Assembly (NCBI GenBank): GCA_029962745.1
Contig: CM057159.1
Location: 27,711,510 to 27,775,509, forward strand
From: Echinometra lucunter
Taxonomy: Eukaryota; Echinodermata; Echinoidea; Camarodonta; Echinometridae
Reading direction: 5' to 3'
DNA length: 64,000 nucleotides
In this document: positions 13,801 through 24,038 of the stretch, piece after piece
Numbering within the stretch: the first letter of the stretch is position 1
Layout: the number at the start of each line of letters is the position of its first letter
Made by a program: the position numbers and the translations under genes
Notes under the pieces: model-generated
Told to the model about the DNA's origin: nothing
The model's database searches: none
Seen by the model: the letters and a program-made list of their open reading frames with translations, nothing else

Positions 13801-16800
13801 TTTAAAATAAAATCAGTATTCTGAGACCAATTATATCTCAAGATTTTATCTTCATTTTATCTCGGTCTCTCATCTCCAGCGCGTACCTACTGCAGCTAAA
13901 GACAAATGCGCAGCTTTTGCGCTTGTGCCCATCTTACTTTGAAGGAAAAGATTTTAAGGGTATTTTATCTCACTGATTTTATCCGAGATAAAATGGATCT
14001 CAGAATACCACTTCTGAATTTGTCTGAAAAGTAATTTAAACTTACTGTAATCTCCTTCAGAATACGAGCCTTCAATGCCTGTACCAGTGTACTTGTCCTT
14101 AGTTTTCCTTGCTGCTTTCCTCTTTGCACGCAGGGCTTCATCATCCTGAATGAGCTGGACAAGATCCTTCACCTTCTGTCTCACTGATTAGATCATTAGA
14201 ACACAAATGCAGATTTACACAGAAATAGTTAAGTTCAAGTTTGTAGACAAAACAGATTCATGTTCCTTTTGATCATATACATGTATATCTGGATAAAGCC
14301 AGAGAAAAATTACAGCTATATTTGGACAAGTTGAGATTAACTGTACAAAATAAATTTCCATATTTCTCAAATGGATCCCATTTTATGACTAATGTCAACT
14401 TCAGGTGGGTCCTTCTTTTTTTTTTTTTTCTACACAAAATCATGGATCCTAAGGATACAGTATTTACTCACTTGTCAATTTTCTAATTAGGGCCGCATGT
14501 ACATGTAGATTATTATATAAGATCAGATGTGTGTGTGTTTAAAAAAGATTATGATTTTGTGTGTGATTTTCTTACCATTTAAACCTTGGTCTCTGTTGAA
14601 TTCATCTACAAATGAGTAAGATTCTAATCCTTTGAGATCATAAAGGTGTTCCCTTGCGCTGGTCACTACTCTTTCTGATCCATTCAATATAAGGTATTGG
14701 AGAAGAAGTAATGACTGTAAAGGCAAAACACATATTTATGTTTAACAAAATTAGTTGTCTATTGTATGTATGAACAGAATGGCTGTCAAACCCCCCCCCC
14801 CCTAAAAAAAAAAAAAAAACAGACGATCAACAATATCAACATGAGGAACTCTTAACTCTTCTTCTGCGCATTCAAATAGCAAAATACATTAGTGTACCTA
14901 GTTCCTTTTGAAGAGCTAAGCCTACATGTACATCACATCACACAATGATCATCACATACACCTGTACATGTATAAGAAATGTTGAAAACGGTTATTAATT
15001 TAGACCCTTTCAAGTAATGGGTATTGTAAGCAGGTTTTCAAGTATCGTTAATGGGTATTAATTTACAGGCTTTAAAGTAATTCTGAGAATAAAAAAAGTA
15101 ACCTATTTCATCAAAGTGTTGCTTTCTGGTCATTGGCTTGTGAGAGGCTCTACATGTACATTGTACAGTCAATATGATCTTACCTTGTAAACCCTCCTCC
15201 AGCTTTTCTTGTTATCATATAACATTCTCTTCCATAGCATCCCTACAACCTCTGGAAAGTGCTCATATGTGAAAGTCTCTCTTGCAATCTCTGACATAAG
15301 TGTGCCATGTGGTCCCCAGGCCTCATCATTTGTTGCCTCACGTACCTTGGACTCCACTTCACTGTAGTTCATTACTACGTTGGTCCTACATTGCACAAGT
15401 ACATAAGAATGGTTGAATGAAAAAATGGAATAAATCAAAATGTTGACATCATGAAGGGTGAAGAAACCTCTAAAAGTATTCCGTATAACATGATCGACTA
15501 TGAGGGGAAAATGAGGCTTCACAGTAATCGCTCCAGTCCAAATCATTCATACATGTATTGCCAAAATGCTCATGCTCTATTAAGGCAGAGTCAAAATGTT
15601 TAACTGACGTTTAAAGGACCTCTAGAATCAAAAATGTTTATCGTTTTGTTAAACGGTTAACCCCCTGGAGAAAAGAAAAATCAACTTTCATACAACTTAA
15701 CAAACTTTGCCAGAAATTCACATCTTACACCTTTGAAATGTCCTTCCAATATCAATATTTCTTTAAAAGTAGTTTAACTTGGACCTTATAGCAGATTAGC
15801 CTTGTGCTAAAAAAGTCATCCAATAAAGTACAGGGGAAACTCGGTATAACGAGGTCGTCGGGACCGAAGGGTTTTCCTCGTTATAGCCGTTACCTCGTTA
15901 TATCAGAACACACAAAAAAGTGTATGTGTGGGACTACATGTACATACATGAATGTACAGAGGTCTGCTGCCGCTACTTATGAACTCATTTTGCAGCTACA
16001 GAGACATTGATAATAATATCATTCTCTGATCTAGCTGATAATATTCTGGATAATATTAGAAAATGTGTTTAAACTACTAATTTCAGACGCCAAAATTACC
16101 GATGACATGAAAGTTCATCGCACCATCGAGGTTGCCTGTTCTGCGATATGAAAAAAAAAAGTTACGCACTGTACTATGCTACAAATAAAAACACGTAATC
16201 TGCGTGCATCGGCCGCCCAGTTGAGCGAGCTGGGACTTGTTTGTGCCAGTAGCGGTGCCGTTATCTCTGCTGAATGATTTTAGCGGGGGGTTTTGTTGAT
16301 AAAGTTGCAGTGAAATTTGCTTGCTCGTTATAACGGGAATGATTATCAATGTATTTCTTTGTTTAAGGGGTTCAGGATTTAGCTCGTTATAGCCGATATC
16401 TCGTTATAGCCGACCTCGTTATAACAGGTTCATGCCGCCATAGACTTACACGTAAGTAAATTTGGGACCGTGACAAAACCCTCGTTATAGCCGTTACCTC
16501 GTTATAGCCGAGCTCGTTATATCGGGATTTCCCTGTATATTATAAAACTGGTTCAAAGATGTAGCCAATAGCGAGTGCGTATGCATGTCACATGTTCATG
16601 CTTTAATTCTACGCAACCTTCCAGCTGTGCATTTAGAGTGCAGCACTGTGCATATAGGGTGCAGCACTGTGTATTTTGGATGCATCACTTTACCTCTAGC
16701 GCGTAAAAACTTTCAAAGAGAAGTCTATCACAAGGATTTTGATGCGCTTACTAAGGGGCACATCACACTGGCTACGGTTGTGATGTCATAAGAGAAAGCA

Positions 16801-17295
16801 GATGTTGCCTCTTTGTCTGTGCAATCCGAGGAAATTTGGAGGGATTTTAACAAATTTTCCACTACAAAGTCATACTGCCGACCCGTTTTATAAAACAAAT
16901 AATGCACAGATTTAAATTCGTGATGTTAGTGGCAATGCAGGCATCTCAGGTATTCACAATATTATGCAAAAGCACTCAGTGCAAGCGCCTCGTGCTTGTT
17001 GCACATTGTAAATACCCTCGAGTGCGCTGCATCGCCACTAACACACTCACATCTGTGCATTATGTGTATACTGCATGTATAAAGCCTCAGTGAACATTTT
17101 TTGTCATTCAAGAATTTGTAGCCTAAAAGCACAAATACAAAAAATGTAGGTATCTGCTATTTCGAGAGGTGCATTATTTTTTTTTTAATTTCATTTTCTT
17201 TTAGGATGTGGGGTTGTGGAGAAGAGAATGAATTTTTACATTGGTAGAAAATCAATCTACATGTATATATATATATATATACATGTATATATACG

Positions 17296-17328
<33 letters not shown>

Positions 17329-19480
17329 GGCTACATGTACATGTACATGCAACCTGACTCAATGACTAGCTGGGGGCATTTCATCAAACCAATTGCATGA
17401 TAGTCATATTCATAAGTCTTGTTGGTGATCTACATGTATGGAGATGTCAAGGAGCTGACAAAAAAGTGTTTCACAAAAGGCTGATACAGTGTATCTCACA
17501 AATTCATGATATCGATACTAATAGTCTATGCCTTTATATGGGCTACAAAAACAGTCTATCATAATCCACTGGATTTATAATCAATTATCCAAACACTATC
17601 TGAGACTCAATTTTGCTCTAGCTGTTCCAAAATAAAGAAAACATCAATGGAAATTGACAGGCTGAGGCCTATAATAGAGACTACACCATGTACATGTACA
17701 CAGTTATGACAGTTACTGTACGTAGCCAGACCCAATGCCGTGAGAAGCATGGCGTCAGACAAGGACACACACAAAATCTTTGTGAGCCTGTTCGGTATCC
17801 CGGAAGGTAATCGCGCTTTGCATACACAGACTTTATGTACAATAGGTCAAACTTCCGGTTGACCCTCTAACCGCCATAGTCAATGTATGTTCAGAAGAAT
17901 TGTTTTTTACATAACATACATGTACTTTGAGTTTGACTATGGGGTAAGAAAATGTGCGAGTTCCAAGAAAATTGAGAAAATATGAAATTTCATTGACAAA
18001 GTGAATGAAGACCTGCTCGCATATGTCATCAGTGTTGCCAATTTGCAGAGCCAAAAGTAATTTACTAGAAAATGTAAATGAGTGTAATTTTCTTATTCTT
18101 TGCCCGACTTTGCTAATTTCTTTTTTAAAATGCTGTTCAAATTTATCTCCTTTTAATTATTGAAACAGTGAAACTTCTAGGGTGGACTTTCCCTTTAACA
18201 TCACCATCCGAAAGACATGGCTAATGTACATTGTAGATTCTATCATATCTTGCCAAAGGACATTAGTGCCGCGACAGAGATTCGAACCACAGACCTTATG
18301 GTTCAAAGTCCAGAGACTTATCCACTGAGCCACAACTTCTTCTTCTTCTTTCGTTGTATGGTATCGGCAATCAGTCATATTTGACTATTGTTGCCAACAC
18401 CACAACATTGATTCCAAACTTATTATGGTAGCCTCAATGGTTCTGATAAAAATCAAGAAATACTTCAGTTTGAAAGCACAAAATGTAGCACTAAGTAACA
18501 GCACCACCCTTTTTGGGAGGCGAGTTCATGACGCATGACCCTATAATACATGTGTATATCTTATCAAACATCAAGAGTTAAAGGGGATAGAAACTGAGAA
18601 ATCATGGGGAAAGGCAGGGTGATCTCGGATGAGAGAGGGGGAATGCAGTTGGCCGCTCAAGTTTCAAGAAAAGGGATAATCCATTCCAAACAACTGTGAT
18701 TTATTGCCGTACGTGTTTCAAATTTCGCGCAGTGAAAAAGCTAATAAACAGCTAGTCATATGGAAAAACAATTACATGGCCAGCTCCCTGGGAGAGCCTA
18801 AGGAGTGTTACGTAATCTGCGGCGACGACGTGTCGGGGAAAGGCAATGGAGTTTAATGGCTAGACTAACAAACCAGCAGAAGTAGACCTAAACTATATTT
18901 TGTATTTCGAAATGTTGGAGCATTATACAAGACGTTTCTTCGAGTGAACACGATGAGACCTGTTAACATGGTTAAGAGTCTAATAACACTTAGAGTTGTT
19001 GAGAAATGTGAGAAATGTTGAGAAATGTGAGAACCCGAAGTGTACCCGAAGACTTGAGTTCGGTAAACTTCGTGCTGTCCTAACTTTTATTTTTTTTATC
19101 ACATTAGTCCGACGGGCTCGCATAATGCCATAACATTAACAGACGGATTATAGTGTACAAGTAAACAAGCCTTTTGCAAATTCGTTTTCCTCATGATTTC
19201 CCAGTTGCTGGCTGCTTTAACACTTCCCCCTTCGATACATAAACATGATTGTTGACAGTATGCCACACAGCCTCATAATCGTATTCGTAGCGGGCGTAGC
19301 CGTAAAGCAGCTACACGATTCGAAGCTGTGCCTTTCAGCTGGCGCAGCGCTTCGGCACAGACATGATACTATGATAGCAACCAACGTCATCACCAATTAT
19401 CGTTCCAGCGTATGGAAAGGAATCGCTTTAACTTACACTTTGTCTGTAAGTTCACGGATCTTCCACATAGCCGACTGCAT
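1796..19480 (-). CDS. CLINT1: Clathrin interactor 1 (epsinR / enthoprotin), ENTH-domain adaptor, 3' end missing
   Basis: Binds phosphoinositides, clathrin and AP-1/GGA ear domains in vesicle traffic between trans-Golgi and endosomes (family knowledge). Eleven coding exons on the minus strand join in phase: 19480-19437, 15385-15184, 14714-14576, 14183-14046, 12848-12695, 8775-8562, 7671-7409, 6888-6606, 5706-5676, 4641-4481, 1861-1796. Together they give 1695 nt, 565 codons without a stop. Residues about 10-155 form the ENTH domain (motifs VTNVVMNYSEVESKVREATN, LNGSERVVTSAREHLYDLKG, RQKVKDLVQLIQDD). Then come a charged linker, a clathrin-box-like LVGDLFD, ear-binding FADF/FGDF motifs, a Gln/Met-rich stretch and a Met-rich tail. 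The start is MQSAMWKIREL, with an in-frame TAG five codons upstream. The human protein is about 625 aa, so roughly 60 C-terminal residues are unaccounted for. Divergent from MGMT. Confidence 0.93.
4481..4641 (-). CDS. CLINT1: CLINT1 coding exon 10
   Basis: Encodes SDIQQPSLPSTVLPVPQAQS, then QPMPMLMGGVPASGML and DGMSPDQLAQYMYLAG. QQPSL matches human CLINT1. If the microexon were skipped, a second acceptor at 4628 would give an in-phase start at 4627. Donor GTAAGA, phase 0 out. Confidence 0.85.
5086..5110. repeat. (TA)n microsatellite
   Basis: Simple alternating TA tract in the intron between CLINT1 coding exons 9 and 10. Confidence 0.9.
5676..5706 (-). CDS. CLINT1: CLINT1 coding exon 9, 31-nt microexon
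   Basis: Thirty-one bases encoding ESVLDDLLDY plus one base, between acceptor CCAATGTTGCAG and donor GTATGT. It is the only reading that links exon 8 (phase 0 out) to the exon at 4641 (needs phase 1). It aligns with human ISLDNLLPGM, directly before the QQPSL segment. Confidence 0.72.
5824..5974. mobile_element. Short inverted-repeat element (MITE), GGGCC...AAACTTGTTATCA family
   Basis: Termini are imperfect inverted repeats: CTCGTTTCATAAAACTTGTT on the left mirrored by AACAAGTTTTATGAAATGAG on the right. A second copy is at 33538-33676. No coding capacity. In CLINT1 intron 8. Confidence 0.8.
6606..6888 (-). CDS. CLINT1: CLINT1 coding exon 8 (Gln/Met-rich)
   Basis: Starts SADASFGDFQKVQVSQTM, then LSLLSMDAPLQPS and a Q/M/P-rich low-complexity stretch. 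A decayed copy of its 5' end lies just upstream at 6990-7066. Ends in phase 0 at CAACAG before GTTTGT. Confidence 0.9.
6990..7066 (-). pseudogene. Decayed duplicate of the 5' part of CLINT1 exon 8
   Basis: On the minus strand this resembles the intron/exon boundary and first about 60 bases of exon 8 (6888 downward), including the CAGTGCTGACG-like start and a CAGAAGGT-like core. Substitutions and a short gap put it at roughly 75% identity by eye. It lies about 160 bp upstream of the real exon, so it looks like a local tandem duplication now degraded. Confidence 0.65.
7409..7671 (-). CDS. CLINT1: CLINT1 coding exon 7 (clathrin box and ear-binding motifs)
   Basis: Begins QQSSSKDLVGDLFDSG, a clathrin-box-like segment matching human GDLVDLFDG. 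Then come FADFSSAA, SFGDF and DFADFTSF, the repeated acidic-phenylalanine motifs that bind AP-1 gamma and GGA ear domains in the human protein. Phase 0 in, phase 2 out. Confidence 0.92.
8115..8300. repeat. Minisatellite, GGACAACTCCCC-type unit
   Basis: About a dozen degenerate units of the form GGACAACTCCCC, variable spacing 12-18 bp, ending in CCCCGGGGGAGTAGTCCTGA, which is a partial inverted copy of the unit. Lies in the intron between CLINT1 exons 6 and 7. Confidence 0.75.
8562..8775 (-). CDS. CLINT1: CLINT1 coding exon 6 (acidic linker)
   Basis: Encodes an acidic and threonine-rich linker (DDDSDDDSTRQQ, EEEKEERITSTTTTERRTK) followed by KRLDLGAAATYAAEAQ, which matches human KTIDLGAAAHYTGD. 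Acceptor at 8777-8776, donor GTAATG, phase 0 out. Confidence 0.9.
8776..12694. other. CLINT1 intron 5, no further exon seen
   Basis: About 3.9 kb without a recognisable coding exon on either strand. It holds a piggyBac-like element (10482-10900), many TACATGTA palindromes around 10258-10340 and 11365-12140, and otherwise AT-rich unique-looking sequence. Confidence 0.6.
10482..10900. mobile_element. piggyBac-like nonautonomous element, TTAA-flanked
   Basis: Flanked by TTAA at 10478-10481 and 10901-10904, with termini CCCACAG... and ...CTATGGG. The interior shares ACATGAGCAGAAAGAGAAAA and AATTGGCAATG-type blocks with the elements at 27793-28200 and 52400-54472. Length 419 bp, no reading frame. 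Confidence 0.75.
12695..12848 (-). CDS. CLINT1: CLINT1 coding exon 5 (charged linker)
   Basis: Fifty full codons reading DRYDRQPKANWLRNKENDRE and LDDEWNKKTDRG, then an RG-rich run and EDSDESPPEY. Corresponds to the human ERYDPEPKSKWDEEWDKNK region. Donor GTGAGT, phase 2, fits exon 6. Confidence 0.88.
13755..14011. mobile_element. Short inverted-repeat element near CLINT1 exon 4
   Basis: Termini GTGGTATTATGAG and CTCAGAATACCAC are inverted repeats with further internal TAAAAT/ATTTTA symmetry. About 257 bp, noncoding, ending 35 bp from the exon 4 donor. Confidence 0.65.
14046..14183 (-). CDS. CLINT1: CLINT1 coding exon 4 (end of ENTH)
   Basis: Encodes VRQKVKDLVQLIQDDEALR and a basic KRKAARKTKDKY run, then GIEGSYSEGDY. 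Phases 2+45 codons+1. A short inverted-repeat element ends 35 bp past its donor. Confidence 0.93.
14576..14714 (-). CDS. CLINT1: CLINT1 coding exon 3 (ENTH)
   Basis: Begins SLLLLQYLILNGSERVV and contains TSAREHLYDLKGLESYSFVD and EFNRDQGLN, the most conserved ENTH stretch. Ends with one base of the Val codon completed by exon 4. Confidence 0.95.
15184..15385 (-). CDS. CLINT1: CLINT1 coding exon 2 (ENTH core)
   Basis: Starts at third codon position and ends in phase 0. Encodes the start of the ENTH domain: TNVVMNYSEVESKVREATND, then EIARETFTYEHFPEVVGMLW and KSWRRVYK. Flanked by acceptor GCAATGTAG and donor GTAAGA. Confidence 0.95.
15831..16535. mobile_element. pogo/Tigger-like nonautonomous element
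   Basis: Bounded by TA on both sides, with termini CAGGGGAAACTCGGTATAAC and the mirrored ATATCGGGATTTCCCTG. Internally it repeats CTCGTTATA/TATAACGAG motifs many times. CAGTGGAA-CTCG-TATAAC ends with TA targets are typical of pogo/Tigger elements. No transposase frame remains; the 68-codon open stretch at the left end is a by-product. Confidence 0.8.
17249..17326. repeat. (TA)n with TACATGTA blocks
   Basis: Long TATATA tract interrupted by ACATGTATA and ACGTATA, in CLINT1 intron 1. Confidence 0.85.
18181..18338 (-). mobile_element. tRNA-derived SINE
   Basis: Minus strand begins with GTGGCTCAGTGGATAAG (A-box-like) and, about 40 bp on, GTGGTTCGAATCTC (B-box). The body then runs to GTCTTTCGGATGGTGATG and AAAGTCCACC. 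The same tail motif occurs in copies at 41260-41540 and 57908-58073. Not a functional tRNA: the acceptor and anticodon arms do not pair properly. Confidence 0.75.
19437..19480 (-). CDS. CLINT1: CLINT1 coding exon 1
   Basis: Reads MQSAMWKIRELTDK plus two bases of the next codon, ending in the consensus donor GTAAGT. Matches the WKVREL-DKATN start of animal epsinR. An in-frame stop just upstream fixes the ATG. A plus-strand open frame over this region is a shadow. Confidence 0.9.
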
Positions 19481-21865
19481 GGTGATGGCCTATGTAAATG
19501 CTTCCACTCCAAAGAAAAAAAAACCCGAAATATTCCAGATTAACGCTGATGATCAAGGATTGAAATCCACTGTTATTTGGTGGGCGTCTATATCGCAGCA
19601 GCTAGCGTATATACCGGCGTCTACGTCATCATTTCGTGACCTCATATATCGCGTATATCGCGATCGCCGGCGATAGTAAGCTAGCTGCGCTGCATGCACA
19701 CATGCACAAAATGCAGCTAGCTAGTATAAGGTTGTCTCATTTCAGCCTTTTTAATATTTTAAAATGTTTGTTTCTGCAAAAAGGGACAACATCGAAAAAA
19801 CGATACAATTTTTTGCATTTCGCTTATGTAATTTTGAAACACTGTCTGAACGAAAATCTCAAAATATCCGAAAAATTAGCAATAAAATAAAATCATATAA
19901 CAAATATGGATAGAAGACTATGAAATGCTTGCGATGTAAATACATGAACTTCATGTGCAGGCTAATTTGCTAACTAACAGTTAGTTCACCATGTTGTGGT
20001 GAAATTCCTTGGCCTTGGCTTAGTCGACAGTCCTAGCCACCTGTACATGTAGCATCGTGAAGTGAAAGTACATGTTACATAGGTAAGCTCGAGCTTTTAT
20101 CCGATCCTAAACGTAGTTTCCGAGGAGAGGGAATGACAATGAGTCTACTCATCATGCTCATTGCCAACCATGCTGCATGGGCATCAACATGGGCATGGGG
20201 GGGGGGGGGGGGGGGGGGGGGATACTGAGTCAACTACATACATCACCAGGCCTCCTTATCATCATCCCCATTATTAATATATTATTATAATTGTTTTTAT
20301 TATCATTAGGACTGTTAGTTGTAGAAGTCTTTTGGCAATATCGTGTTTCAGGCCCCACCTCTAATATAGTTTGAATGTGGGGCTGATTCCCCCACGAAGT
20401 AGGCCCTACATTTTATTGTTCGTTCAATAGTTGATCGATCATGAAACTCATTTTTACATTTTCACAATTTTAACATTACTCCATTGACCACTCCCTAATA
20501 TATACTCGTGTTTACGGCCCCACCAAATTGGATTATAAATTGATTATCACAGCAGTGGGGCTGATGGGCATCAGCCCCGCCGCTGTGTTAATTACGTTTG
20601 AATCCCGTTTGGTGGGGCCGTAAACACGAGTATTTATACTGTGCTCATCAGCCCCGATGCTGTATTAATCATATTTGAATGGCGTTTGGTGGGGCTGTTA
20701 ACACGAGTATTTATAAGAGAGTTAAAAGAAGATAATGATGATTAAATGTGATGATCGATCAATACATTCTTTTCAAGAAATTGTGGAAGTCCGTTGTCTT
20801 CTATTGCTGTCTTAGTTAGCTGTGGTCTAAGTTAGATCAGGAAAGATAAGATTCGATCATGATGTATGTGGGCATCAGCCCCACTCACCATGCATTAATT
20901 GAGTGGGACCTGAAACACGATTATGCCAGTCTTTTAGTTGGATTATCATAGTTGGAAATATATAAGAAATTTGTGAATTTCACACTGTTCCTTTTTCACT
21001 TCTGAGAAGGACTTAGTTGTATATTGTGTGAATCCTCGACAGCTCAACAGACAGCTCGACACTGGACGACCTGCCCCACCATCCTAGACAACTTGACAGA
21101 GTGGGCCGGGCTGTCTGGACTCCGTTGTAGGTCTATCAATCCATTTCATGATTATAATGTCATTGCCAAGGACATGGAAAAAGAAGTTGCTCAAACTACT
21201 GTGCAATATACTTGATATATGATTTTGGTTGCTGATGAAGAAGAGCAAATTACCCTTTTTTAATTTTATTGCTTCTTTTGCTTGCTGAGTTATTTCCTAG
21301 TATGCCCTAACTCTATTTTTTACTTCTTATGAGAATGGAGAATACTCATAAGAAATATTCGATTATCATTATGAAATGGATTGTTTATATTCAAAGAAAG
21401 TTGATCTTTTGGCACAAAAGTTCCTCCAATGATAGTCATATCAGTTTGCACTAGTGATTATATTGATCATTATTGATCAAACTCAGTCATATATTCACTG
21501 TACCAATATGGCCATGGGTATTGATTTTCACCATTAATCATGACAGTTCTTTTGGTTTGATTACCTCCACCAATCTTACTGCTGAGGGCAAATCTCTTTC
21601 ATTGTCAGACATTTGCAGGCTTGTGCCAAACTCCTGTAAATTTGAATGACATACTGTAATATTACACTATAAGAGAAATTTTTATTTTTAAAACTTAAGA
21701 TAATGAAACATTTCCAGAACTTGAAGAAAATATAAAATAAAATTTATTCATTTTTCTCTTCCTCTCAGATTGTCCTGTACAACTGAGCAACAAATTGGCA
21801 GCAAGTTGGTAAAAAATAAATCCTATACAATTTATATTTTCTAACTTTTTCTCTCAATTTTGCAG
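19481..21865. other. Divergent CLINT1/MGMT intergenic region and MGMT 5' leader
   Basis: Contains CLINT1 5' leader sequence, a GC-richer stretch around 19600-19700 with TATCGCGATCGCCGGCGATA-type palindromes, a 25-base G homopolymer (20197-20221), a hAT-like element (20334-20927) and AT-rich DNA up to the MGMT coding start. The acceptor at 21864-21865, one base before the MGMT ATG, shows that an untranslated MGMT exon lies upstream, but it could not be placed. Confidence 0.55.
20334..20927. mobile_element. hAT-like nonautonomous element with 8-bp target duplication
   Basis: Flanked by exact direct repeats AGTCTTTT at 20326-20333 and 20928-20935. Termini GGCAATATCGTGTTTCAGG and the reverse complement of CCTGAAACACGATTATGCC are 23-25 bp inverted repeats. 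Inside are three further copies of a GTTTACGGCCCCACC/GGTGGGGC(C)GT module, partly as a fold-back at about 20503-20635, so it is nested or internally amplified. 594 bp, noncoding. Confidence 0.82.
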
Positions 21866-21866
21866 A

Positions 21867-22012
21867 ATGCCTGCCCTAAAGAAAGCAGCTTGTGATCTAG
21901 CAACCGTTGTCTTGGCAACACCAATTGGCCATGTGACAGTAACAGGATGTGATGTAGGTGTGCATAAGATTAATTTGACAGCTGCAAAGACATTGCCAAA
22001 GCAGAGCACAAG
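21867..22012 (+). CDS. MGMT: MGMT coding exon 1
   Basis: Encodes MPALKKAACDLATVVLATPI and GHVTVTGCDVGVHKINLTAA through KQST plus two bases. Acceptor TTTTGCAG at 21865, donor GTGAGA. Confidence 0.88.
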
Positions 22013-23425
22013 GTGAGATATCATTGTTCTTGTAATTGCCAATATCCATTGTTATCTTTTTTTTTTTTTTACTATATTTTATACACAGGATCTGAGGATT
22101 GCCCCCCCCCCCACTTTGAATTTAAGGGGGGGGGTAGAAAAAAAAAAGATTGCATGAAACAAAGAGAGGTTTCTGGCTCCATACCCTGTCCTGAAAGTAT
22201 TCCTGTAATCACTAGTCATTAACAAGTCCAAGCTATTTTATTTCATACATTGGAACTGAAAGTAAGATAACATTAAAAGTATTTTTGGTGATTGTATTGA
22301 CATAATAGCCCTACCACAGCTGGGAACTTCATGATATATGAAGTAAAAACAAACATTTGATGTCAGTGGATTCATAATGCCATATTTGTTACGTATAGGA
22401 CACTGTGCAATTCACACCAGAATGGCCAAATACCTTGGACTTGCCCTAATCTATGGGGTCCTTCTAATCTTACCCTTGCTGAATCCATACCTTTCATCCT
22501 GTTCCAAAGACTAATAAATATTCATTTTGAAGTTACACTTATAGAATATCCTGTTAACCCATTGCCTGTGGGAACTGGGTGGTCCCTGTATTAAGTCTAT
22601 GGGAGTTTGAGAATTCATTCGTCAATGGGTTAAACCAAATATGCAGGAAAACAACACAGTAAATATCTCAATTTTAATTTGGAGTTAGATGATGATGATG
22701 CTTACACAGAATGGCTCAAAGGATTTTCATCAGACATTTCTTGGCATGCTTCTTTCAATATTTTGCTTTTTAAATCAGTTCAAAGGTGGAATTTTCCTTT
22801 AAACGAATTGCTCCTTTTTCTTGAATCTTTGGATCAGACTTGTTGAAATATATCAGGAGCCAAGCCATTGGTCATCATCCTTGAAGGAATGCTCTGATTG
22901 GTTGAAAAGGTACTTTGAAGATGCTATTGCAGTCAAGGGCCTTCCTCTTCCACCTCTCCACATCACAGAATTTAAATCAGGTAACGTATGTTATCTCTCC
23001 TCCTACATCTATTCATGATGTCATTCTTACATGCTGGATAGGCATTACACATACAAAACGGAAGAGGAATGGAGAGATGTTTTATGGGTTTTACACTTAT
23101 TGCAAGTCATTCTATGAGTCATTCTGTTTTCGTATTCTTTGGAATTTTCTGTTTTGTCATAGACTCATTCTCATCTCACGTGTGGCAGAAGCTTGCCTCA
23201 GATGTTCCAGCAGGTCAGACTGTGACCTATGGAGAGCTAGCTGCCATGCTGGGTAACCTCAAGGGCGCAAGAGCAGTGGGCGGGGCCATGAGGCACAACC
23301 CCACCCCCCTTGTTGTGCCGTGCCACAGGGTGCTGGCGAGTGGTGGGAAGCTAGGGGGCTTCATGTCGGACAAAGGAATTGTTCTGAAGGAGTGGCTTCT
23401 GAAACACGAAGGAGCCAGTTACTAG
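21867..23425 (+). CDS. MGMT: O6-methylguanine-DNA methyltransferase
   Basis: Suicide DNA-repair protein that moves an alkyl group from O6 of guanine to its own cysteine, in the nucleus. Coding exons 21867-22012, 22838-22980 and 23163-23425 join in phase to 183 aa plus TAG. The catalytic PCHRV motif places the nucleophile at Cys150 (human Cys145). Arg133 in ARAVGGAMR is the arginine finger (human 128) and Tyr119 in TVTYGELAAMLG matches human 114. The N-terminal half is divergent but carries the ATPIGHVTVTGCDVGVHKI pattern. The C-terminal tail is shorter than human's 207 aa. The ATG follows an acceptor directly, so the leader is on an upstream exon. Convergent with MRPS26. Confidence 0.95.
22558..22629. 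mobile_element. Tiny TTAA-flanked inverted-repeat element
   Basis: Flanked by TTAA at 22554-22557 and 22630-22633, with CCCATTG and CAATGGG ends. 72 bp, in MGMT intron 1. The termini resemble the larger piggyBac-like elements of the window. Confidence 0.6.
22838..22980 (+). CDS. MGMT: MGMT coding exon 2
   Basis: Completes Arg49, then LVEIYQEPSHWSS, DWLKRYFEDA and LPLPPLHITEFKS, corresponding to the human LNAYFHQPE...PALHHPVF segment. Donor GTAACG leaves one base for Asp97. Confidence 0.92.
23163..23425 (+). CDS. MGMT: MGMT coding exon 3 (catalytic)
   Basis: Acceptor TTTTGTCATAG. Contains VWQKLASDVPAGQTVTYGEL, the RAVGGAMR helix and the LVVPCHRV active site, ending EWLLKHEGASY and TAG. Confidence 0.97.
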
Positions 23426-23866
23426 AGATCTTTACCCTTTTTTGTCCATGTTCATTAATTGGGAATGGTAATTGCCTCTTTGTGGCTTGTTCATTTAGAG
23501 ATACATGTTTGTTGCCTATCCATTTTGTGCACTTTTCTTTCCATGCTTGTAGATGATGAAAAAGGTTTTACTCTGCCAATTATGCCATGATGCAGTATCT
23601 TCACATACATATATATCACTTCATTGTAATACATTGTATGTGGCACTGGGTTATATTTTTGTGACCGGTGATGTAGATGAATATTGTAAAAGAATTTATT
23701 TACCATATTACCAGTTTACATGTACCTCTGATCATAAAGCATTCATTATTCGGGGTGAGTGAACAGGAGCAGTTACTGCCCATGGATTTTACATCTGTAA
23801 AGGGAACCATGCAGACACAAATATACATGTAGTTTCCCTGAGGCTTTTTACGTAATGTTGTTACCC

Positions 23867-24038
23867 TGGGGGGTGTTTCATAAAGCTGTTCATAAGTTAC
23901 GAACGACTTTACGGATGACTGGTGATACCTTCTTATGCCACATGTAAATGAATGAGAATCTGATCAGCACCCAAAAACGTGTTCCAGTCGTTCGTAAAGT
24001 TGTTCGTAAGTTAAGAACAGCTTTATGAAACACCCCCA
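23867..24038. mobile_element. MITE of the TTTCATAAAGCTGTTCGTAA family
   Basis: Ends GGGGGGTGTTTCATAAAGCT and AGCTTTATGAAACACCCCC are inverted repeats, with subterminal GTTCGTAAGTTA repeats also mirrored. A longer member is at 41973-42305. Confidence 0.85.

Noticed and set aside
18181..18338. Functional tRNA gene
   Set aside because: A- and B-box-like words are present, but arms do not pair and the sequence continues into a repeated SINE body.
19245..19676. 143-codon plus-strand frame
   Set aside because: It runs antisense over CLINT1 exon 1 and its leader and resembles no known protein.
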